Origin: Rhipidocladum racemiflorum
Lineage: Eukaryota > Streptophyta > Magnoliopsida > Poales > Poaceae
Assembly: GCA_036346355.1 (NCBI GenBank)
Contig: CM070575.1
Span: 60,331,915 to 60,395,914, forward strand
Length of the DNA stretch: 64,000 nucleotides
Reading direction: 5' to 3'
Both the position numbers and the translations under genes were made by a program. Position 1 is the stretch's first letter. Every line of letters starts with the position of its first letter. Positions 56,901 to 64,000 of this stretch are shown here, piece after piece. Under the pieces are notes generated by a model. It worked only from the letters and a program-made list of their open reading frames with translations. It searched no databases and was not told the origin of the DNA.

Positions 56901-58395
56901 GGCAATTTAATGATTATTGGGGATTCCAGAATTGGTTATAAGGATTGTCATCAACCCCTGAGATGTGTATTTTACAAAAACAAACTATTGGTGGAATAGA
57001 ATAGTACGGTACAAATGCTTAGCCTCGCTATCGGTCAATATTCACCTATGGGTGGGACTTTCAATTATCTCTTGAAAACTTGTATTGGAAGTTATAGGCA
57101 AGGAGTATTGCCAATGGTTTACAAAATAAAAATAAAATGAAAAATGATTTCGACTTGGGCACTGGAATGTCGGGTGGAAGCGAACCAAGCCTTGGTTCTT
57201 TTGTGCAAGTACCGCCCCAAGTCAATTAAGGACCGACGCTTATGACTGTCTCCATTCTAAGCATTACCGTACAACCACATGTCAAAGTGGGCACGACCTG
57301 GCTAACTAATTTGTAGAAACCTGACTTAGACTCACCACTCGGTGGTTGTGTGAGAGCCGGAAAGAGGCATTGTTGTTGTTGTTGTTTATCTTACACGGCG
57401 CAAGAGGGGGCTTCTGTACTGGGTGGACATAACCCTAACAGCGGTGAAACCTCAGCGGGTGAGTCGGGTTAGGCGTATACATTGTAAAGGCCTTGTCATG
57501 ATATCCCTGCCGGCACACCTAAGGAAGTGTGTTAATCGCGTGGCATCAAGGGAATATCATGTCTTGTGGGTAAAGTTGTACACCTCTGCAGAGTTAAAAC
57601 TATTCGAATAGCCGTGCCTAAGGTCAAAGGCAAAGCGAAGAATGCTTTCATACTGGTAGACTTTGGGTTTTGATTTCAAACTAAACAATGTTTTGTTTTG
57701 GGATCCGGGAGCAGTTAGAACTCTCGGGTGTGCTTCTGGCGGTCAAAGCCAAGTAGGTGGAAAGAACCTGATTTTGTGAACCATGGCGGACATAGCCATG
57801 TGATTGGATGGAACCCTGATTTTGTTGAGATGTGGCGGATAGAGCTCAGATATTAGTGAGTGGTGGTTAGAACCTTCACTACAACATTACATAATTCAAT
57901 TTATTAAAAAGAATTGCTCAAATATGCTTTGTGAAAATTATTAACAAGTATGATTTGTTGAAACTTGGCTTTATGCAAAAGAACCATATTAAGCCATCCT
58001 TGGATAGCCTACATTGTGCATAATTTCCCAGACTTGCTGAGTACTTTATGTACTCACGTGCTACATTCTAATCCTCTCTCAGAAGTGAAAGAAGCTGTTC
58101 AAGATTTCCATCGACTAGGGTGCGTTCTCCACTCGATTGCCTGTGGGCATTTGGATGGGTCGCATTGGCGTTTTCGTCTTCCGCTGCAGTTGTTCAAGTT
58201 GTTCAGCCTGTTCAGGCCGTAATGGTAAACCTTGACCATAAGGTCTTTGCTTTTATTTGGTATTATTCTTATTTAGTTATATGTATTCGTGATATGGTTG
58301 TTGATTAATCACTTTTGTCTGTGTGTACTAGCTACTGATCTGGGACTAGTACGAGAAATACACAGGGATTAGGATAGCCGATCCGGGGCCCCACA
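53970..58395 (+). mobile_element. 5' LTR (LTR C, 4,426 bp) of element C1
   Basis: Starts TGTAACACCCTAG and ends GGGGCCCCACA, followed by a primer site at +5. The first 2.5 kb match 61420-64000. Segments: AT-rich start, TATA-like TATAAGA (54794-54800), an intron-like leader with repeated TCCGGTGAG steps (54924, 55083), a GC-rich block (55290-55460), an AT-rich G-strand-biased part (56090-56900) and the GGCGGATAGAGCC zone (57420-57870). At 4.4 kb it is longer than the interior of its own element. Confidence 0.93.
54794..54800 (+). promoter_or_regulatory. TATA-like box of the C1 5' LTR
   Basis: TATAAGA at +824, preserved at +815 in the 3' LTR (62235-62241). It is followed about 100 bp later by splice-donor-like CCGGTGAG words. 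Confidence 0.5.
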
Positions 58396-58399
58396 AAGG

Positions 58400-58412
58400 T
58401 GGTATCAGAGCC
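58400..58412 (+). other. Primer binding site of C1
   Basis: TGGTATCAGAGCC, four bases after the LTR end. Confidence 0.93.
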
Positions 58413-58994
58413 ATGTCGACTGTAGGACGTGCCCTTAGTTAGAATGGTCGTTTTAGGAAGCTTCAAAACTTATTTTCTAACAAGAAAAATCAAATAAGTG
58501 CTAGTCTCGTCTTTTCTCTCTCGTTCTATTCCTAATTTCCTCGAATCGCTTGTCGCTTCACCTTTTGGGAATGAAAATTGGACCCTACCTCCCTTAACAA
58601 CTTCTATATTAGGGTAATCGAAGTTTCCTCTTTCGACTTCAAGGCTTGAGGACTAAAGAAGAGCCATTCGGAAAGTTGCTACTGAAATGTGCGTCTTCAT
58701 GGTGAGGATCCAACGGTTGATCGTCGAAGACCAAGAAGCAAGGCTGATCTTAGACTAACCCTATAGGTTAAGTTGGTCCCGGTTTCGTTCTTTGTTGGAG
58801 CCGCCTTGTTCAAGAGAGTGAGTAGTGTTACCGAGTAGACGATTGGATTTGCTTGGTGTTAAAAATGTTTTGATTTTAAATGCGTTTGCTTATTTGTCCC
58901 TTGCCTGGACAGCTTGGTTTTGGTGTTGTTAGAACCTCCCCTTTCTCGCTGCCTGTCTTTGTTCCCTCTCATCCGAAGCCTTGTTCTCGTCACG
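58413..58994 (+). other. Leader of C1
   Basis: About 580 bp before the gag start. No orf0-like frame is recognised; pyrimidine-rich near 58500-58560. Confidence 0.5.
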
Positions 58995-59766
58995 ATGGAG
59001 AAAGAAGCTGCTGCATCAAGTTCCAATCCTTCGGTCAACGTCAATGGTAACACCGGTGAAGTTCCGATCACAACGCCGTGGCTGCATCTTGAGCTCAACC
59101 AAGAACCATCCGAGGTGATAACAGCATTTCTTCAGAATATGAATCAGTTCATGGTGACTCAGACTCAGCTCATGCAATTGATGATACAACAACTGAACAA
59201 GCCAGCCTCGGTGATCCCTACACCTATAACTCCTCAGCAGTACCCGTTGGGTGAGCTACTAAAGACCAAGACTCCTGAAGTACTAGGTGATGGTGGCGCT
59301 AGCAATACCCCTCCTGTAAACCTTCATCCGTGGAGATATGTAAATGCGCTATCGATGTGGTGAAAAAGGACATGTTGCTTATAGTTGTCCCCAACAGGCA
59401 AGGCTAAAGAAGATACCCACCGTAGTCACCGCAACAGATTGGACACCAATTCCGCAAGTGCCCTCGCAGAAAGGAGATTCAAGATCGGGTTTGCAACCTT
59501 ATGCGGCGGGAAGGGCATTATGTGAAACAATGTCCCTTGGGAAAACAAAACGTCTTATCAAAACAAGCAATTCCAAATGGCGTAAGTCGGTGGGGAAGTA
59601 CCTTCTAAAGCTGCCCCAAGTATCGAAGATTCCTCCAGCTGACAAAGGCAAAGCGGTCTCCCTGGAAGACAACTGTCATCAACTGGATTCTCGCAAAAGG
59701 AAGGGAGTAAGTCGAGAGCGTGATGTTGCCGTGAATTCTCGGCCGTGTGGACCAATTTCAACTTAA
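58995..59766 (+). pseudogene. gag: Internally deleted gag of C1
   Basis: ATG 58995 (MEKEAAASSSNPSVNVNG) opens a Gag N-terminus with the helical block FLQNMNQFMVTQTQLMQLMIQQL, which parallels the E1 Gag, and then LGELLKTKTPEV. The capsid core (the DDWL and WWEN blocks) is missing. Instead the frame ends at 59363, and a second frame from 59344 resumes with a zinc knuckle that lacks its first cysteine (RYRCGEKGHVAYSCP) and a basic, low-complexity tail to 59766. The deletion of the capsid and loss of a knuckle ligand make it non-functional. It is the only Gag in the element, which has no RT. Confidence 0.8.
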
Positions 59767-60545
59767 CCAAGCCCAAGAAGCAACCTTAATCAAGACCCCA
59801 GGACCAGAAGTGCAACCAGTGATGCAAGGACGCCAAGCATCTTCTTCCAATTCCAACCTTCCAGATGTTGTTCTTCTTCGGACTATAACCCCGGCAGCAG
59901 GTGGGAGGCGCAATCGGCAACTTCTGTCACAGGTTCTGCGATATAGGACATCAGGTCTGCTCATGATCCCTGAAGTTGAAGAAGAAGCAACTGAAACTTG
60001 ATGTTAGCAATAAATGTTAGTAGATGGTACCTTCAGAAGTACCCTACCTCTTTTAAAGAATAAATAAAAGAGTATGTGTAATGATCAGTTGTAAGAAACG
60101 ATATTCCGTGCTGCTATCAATAAAAATTTGAAAGGAGTATACTTGGGAAAATGGATTTCGGTTGTTAGTTCTGGAAGCATATATGTATTCTGGCACGAAT
60201 CATGAGGTAATAAAAGGATGGCCGTAGAGCCCTAATTATCATCTAAGCTGTGGAAAGAATTGTTGAATTTGAAGTACCCATTTGAAAGGAATCAGTTCGT
60301 ATAGTCTGGAAACAACCACCTTCAATTATAAGTGGTATATATTTGTCAAAAGAACGAAAGCCTCATGGTACTAGAAGTTCCGGATGTAAATCAAGTGAGT
60401 TAACCCCCAGGCAAATCCTGAGTACTAGTCTATCCCAAATGAACGTTCAGGATTTGTTCAGTGTTAAGCAAGAAGCAATGTTATCAGGTTTTGAAAAGAT
60501 TAGCAGAACATCAGAGTCCAGTCGGAATGCTACAACCCTTGTAGA
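59767..60545 (+). other. Decayed interior of C1, protease and RT region lost
   Basis: Short open frames (59747-60001, 60343-60555) without a confident domain. DVVLLRTITPAAGGRR and neighbouring text may be the linker before protease. RT and RNase H are not recognisable, so a deletion is likely. Confidence 0.45.
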
Positions 60546-61362
60546 TTCCTATTGAGAAATGAAAAGAAATAGGAATGGATTTCATCATCAGACTCCCTAA
60601 AACAAAATCTGGGTATAATTTCGTCTGGGTAGTGTGGACAGATCGACAAAAGTTGCACACTTTGTTTCATGCAAGATAACCCTATTTGGTGATGGACTTG
60701 TGGAACTTTGCGTGGCTAAAGCAGTGCATTTTCAGTGTGCGCCCAAGGAGATCGTGTCAGATCGAGGTTTTCAGTTTCCCTCAAGGTTTTGATGTAGTGG
60801 TATAAAGTTTTATGCGGTCCAAATGGGAATTCCAAATAAGCGCTTACCATTCCTCGACCGATGGCCAGACGGAAAGAGTCAATCAGATTGTAGAAGAGGT
60901 TGAGAGCGTGTGCGGTGACATGTCAAGGGTCGTGGGATCAGAATAACAACGATCTCCGGAAATCGAAGACGACACCTTGTGAAGCTCAGTATGCAAGACA
61001 AGATGTAATACCCTTGTATTGGAAAAGAGACCGATAATGGACAAATCGATGAATCGGATAGTCTAAAAGAAGCCGCAGAGTAAGTCGACAGATCCATGTA
61101 AATCAAGATCGCCCGCCAAGATAAACGAGCTATGCTGATAAGCGTGCCGGGAATCAAGTGTAGCGCCAGGCTGAAGCATAAGAGGCTGTTTAAAAGTATG
61201 GAACCGTAAAGGGACCTGTCATGTCCGGGGTATCCGTCAAGATTTTGGATGAAGCCGGCGTTGGACGCGAGCCGAGTGATCAAATTCTGCAAGGTTCGTA
61301 GAAGTAACCATTACGAGAAGGAAGCTACCTGGGAGCGTGAAGATCTTCGAGCGAGTTTCCCG
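60546..61362 (+). pseudogene. Integrase and chromodomain remnant of C1
   Basis: Integrase core pieces in several frames: a NGFHH-type start near 60575, VDRSTKVAHFVSC near 60640-60680 with the first aspartate region, EIVSDRGFQFPSRF near 60748-60790 with the second, and degraded downstream text. The C-terminal chromodomain (VIKFCKVRRSNHYEKEATWERED, 61276-61350) is open and better preserved than in E1, with the hydrophobic start, the R-S-N-H step and the conserved ATWE. It ends in SFP near the polypurine tract. Chromodomains in this clade are thought to guide integration to heterochromatic histone marks. Confidence 0.78.
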
Positions 61363-61405
61363 ATCTCTTTCTTTCTCCGTCCAATCTCGGGACGAGATTC
61401 TTTCT

Positions 61406-61417
61406 AAGGGGGGTAGG
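61406..61417 (+). other. Polypurine tract of C1
   Basis: AAGGGGGGTAGG, two bases before the 3' LTR. Confidence 0.9.
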
Positions 61418-61419
61418 TT

Positions 61420-64000
61420 TGTAACACCCTAGTTTTCGCTTTCTAGAGAAAAACCTAATTTAAATAAACTAAATTCAAAATTTGGAGTTTATTGGTGTTT
61501 ATAATAACCTGGCATCCATTCCCCTTCTAAATCGGAATTAATTCCTCCCGGCGAAAATCGAATTTCGATCACAGGTGCAGAAATTTCACCCCAGTCCAAA
61601 ATTGCTCCAAAAAGTCCCAAACCACTTTTAAAATGTTCCAAATATTCCAAATTGATTTTAGGAACCTTTCCCGGATTTTTGACCTCCGTTCCTATTTTAT
61701 CTCGCGCAGCTTTTGTTTAATGCCTGCGATTCGCACCTGAATATTCAATTCCACAAATTTCATCCAAATTCAACCAAACCAATTTTATTGGGTCCCAAAT
61801 ATTCTAAAATGGCTCTAGGAATTTTTTCGGAATTTTTAGGCCATTTTTCCTTATTTTTTTCTCTAGGGCGGAACGTTTACGTAAAAGGGGGCCAATAGGA
61901 AAGTGACACGTGGCGGTACTGTAGCACCATGTACTGTAGCGTCGCGTTACTGTTCATCTTCCCCACAAATCGATCGTTCTGTCCAGAGGAAGAACAGAGA
62001 GCTCCCTTCTCTCCTCCATGGATTCAAACACTCATAACTCTTGCAATAATGCTCCAAATCGCGAACGGCCGGATCCGTTGGATTCGTATGAACGAGACCC
62101 TTCCATTCCCGGTGGTCTCCCGCCCTAACTCGCACTGGAATGCGTGCAGTTTGCAAGAAACTGAAATGGCTTTGATTGTTCATAACTTTGCCGTTTCAAC
62201 TCCAAACGACGCGATTCCACCTCTCATCTCTCCGTATAAGAATCCTCTTTCCGGTGGTATAGCCCTCCTTTAGCCTCTCCTCCTCATTCTTCCGTGAGAT
62301 CGAGAAAACCGACGAAAACGAGACGTTCTTCGTGTTCTTCGTGTTCATACTTGTATCTTCTTGTCCGGTGAGCTTTTCTTCTTGTTCCTTGGTTCCTTGT
62401 GATCGTGAGGTAGTCTAGAAGCTCATCCAACAATCAATTTTAGGTTCTATCAAGTGTTGGCGAATAATTTCAAGTTTTTGTTGTTTCGGCCGCAACTCCG
62501 TTCATCGTCGAATTCATCCTCTCCGGTGAGAATCAACTCAATTCCTTCCTCCTCTAGGTCCCTAAGGATGTTATCTAGAGGTTCTAGGTTTTTATTTGGA
62601 TCGATTCCATGCAAAATTGGTAGCAAAATCAAGTTTTTTGGGAGAGAATAGAGCTTAGTCTTTTTGTTGCCTTCTCTGTTCTTGGTTTGGAGCTCTTTGG
62701 CCATGGCATGCTTGGGCCTTGGCCATGCTTGCCCGCGCTGCTCGGCCGGCCGGCCGCCGCCCCGACCAAGCCTTGCTGTCAGCCGCCTTGCCCGGCCCAG
62801 CCTCCAGCGCCAGTGGGCGCCGCCCATCTCGGCGCCGCCCGGCTGCCGCCGCCGCGACCCCTTCTTGCCGCGCCGGCGACCCTCCCCCAGTAGGTCCCCC
62901 TCTCCCTCCACTATCCCTCAAGCTCTCTCTCTCTTCCATGGTAGCCATGGCATGAACAAAGGTTGAAGACAACCTATACTCAATGACATGGTGGCCCCAC
63001 ATGCAATAGACACTAGCCATTCCCAGTCAAAGTCCCCATTTGACCAGTCAACCCGAGAGAGAATATTCGAGAATATTCCTCGATTTTCCATTTTCCAAAA
63101 TTCAAACTTGGAAGCTCATAACTTCTCCGTCCGAACTCCGATTGACTCCATTCAAATTCCTAAATTCATCTAAAATCAAGATCTACCTGCCAGAACTAAT
63201 TTTGTAATTTTTGGATTTTATTTATTTTCTTTTATTTATTTGTTGCCTCGCTTTTGGCGCTGTAGTCGACGCTCCGCCGAAGTTCGCCGACCCCGCCGCC
63301 GGACTTCAGAGAGTTCAACCTTCTCGCTGTGACCGAGGCAAGTCTCCTTGACGCATATTGAACCTATGCTTTATAAATGTTTTACCCTGTTTTACAAACT
63401 GCATTGCTAATTACATAAAATGGTGATGGTAAAACGTTAAGTGGTTGAGTTATACCGATTGTTTATACCTCCTTGAGATTTGTTATCCCCTGACCCTTTG
63501 TCGACCTAGAACAGGGATCCACCATAATAAATATTTTTAATAAAATACATTTTGATGGGGAAAATGACTATTTAGCGTATAGTTTGAATAGAGTTAATCG
63601 GGGACAATGTAATTGGGAGACGGATGGATATTAGTGATAATGTGAGGATTGTTATTATGAAATTGATTTATGGTGGTGATCATTTAAATGTTGAGGAGTT
63701 GGATTGTGATAGTAGTTAACAATATAATGAGTATGGATTGGGGTGGAATGCAAATTGGAGATAGATGAATATTAGAGTTGATATGGGGCTTGTAATCATA
63801 ACATTGATCTATGAATGGTAGTTCATGTATTTTGGTGGATTGGGAGGATGTTGGAAGATGTATAATGTCGTGATAATAGTCGGTGAGAGTAAATGAATGT
63901 TATTGAGAGTCATATGTATAGATCAAATAGAACAAGTGGTAAGTTATATTTCGTGGATTTTAACTAGAATGCTATGTGATAATCATTTAGGAGATTGTGA
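61420..64000 (+). mobile_element. 3' LTR (LTR C) of C1, cut by the window end
   Basis: Starts TGTAACACCCTAG and parallels 53970-56500. Differences from the 5' LTR are clustered: several C-to-A changes around 54810-54890 against 62240-62330, a scrambled stretch near 61555-61580, and a changed GC-rich block at 62725-62890. The large GC block frames (62655-63020) are not conserved as protein between the two LTRs. Confidence 0.93.

Overview
This 64 kb window is a stack of nested plant transposable elements, with no intact host gene visible. Families: long-LTR Ty3/gypsy chromoviruses (Tekay/RIRE3-like pol and C-terminal chromodomain remnants, tRNA-iMet primer sites, LTRs opening TGTAACAC), one Ty1/copia element with Sirevirus features, one short-LTR Ty3/gypsy element (Reina-like), a CACTA DNA transposon carrying part of a host gene, and a hAT-type MITE. 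The spliced RBP45/47 fragment, the element families and the extra ORF ahead of gag point to a flowering plant, probably a monocot and most likely a grass. That assignment is inference; no species can be named.

Layout. 1-8951: a decayed sense Ty3 element (E1) with its 5' LTR cut by the window edge, gag, protease, RT, RNase H, integrase and chromodomain remnants, and a 3.3 kb 3' LTR ('LTR A'). 8952-11115: antisense LTR A fragment plus integrase end, joined through a 15-bp tandem repeat (11133-11250) to an antisense gag with at least seven zinc-knuckle-like motifs (11741-13260). 13979-27739: primer site and antisense 'LTR B', split by a 3,016 bp Pack-CACTA (14987-18002, holding an RBP45/47 gene fragment and a 443 bp hAT MITE) and by a 7.7 kb copia element (18768-26482). 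27740-41714: 'LTR C' copies in both orientations around a deleted element that keeps an upstream ORF (orf0) and half a gag; its 3' LTR is split by a solo LTR A (37687-41202). 41715-47964: sense LTR B, split by a second solo LTR A (43546-47037). 47965-51670: truncated Reina-like element. 51671-53969: antisense LTR C. 53970-64000: LTR C element C1 with 4.4 kb LTRs around a 3.0 kb decayed interior; its 3' LTR runs off the window.

The inverted and duplicated copies act as internal controls. The uninterrupted relative of each insertion site is present in the window for the CACTA, the copia element and both solo LTRs, so target-site duplications (TTA, AAATA, ACCAG, ATACC) can be confirmed directly. 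Most open reading frames inside the LTRs are chance frames in GC-rich leader sequence. No protein in the window looks fully functional. The most interesting residual signals are the captured RNA-binding-protein gene, the poly-zinc-knuckle Gag, families of perfect palindromes in LTR A with apparent compensatory changes, GTTAACG minisatellites, and a copy-to-copy discordance centred on CTG/CAG sites that may be technical.
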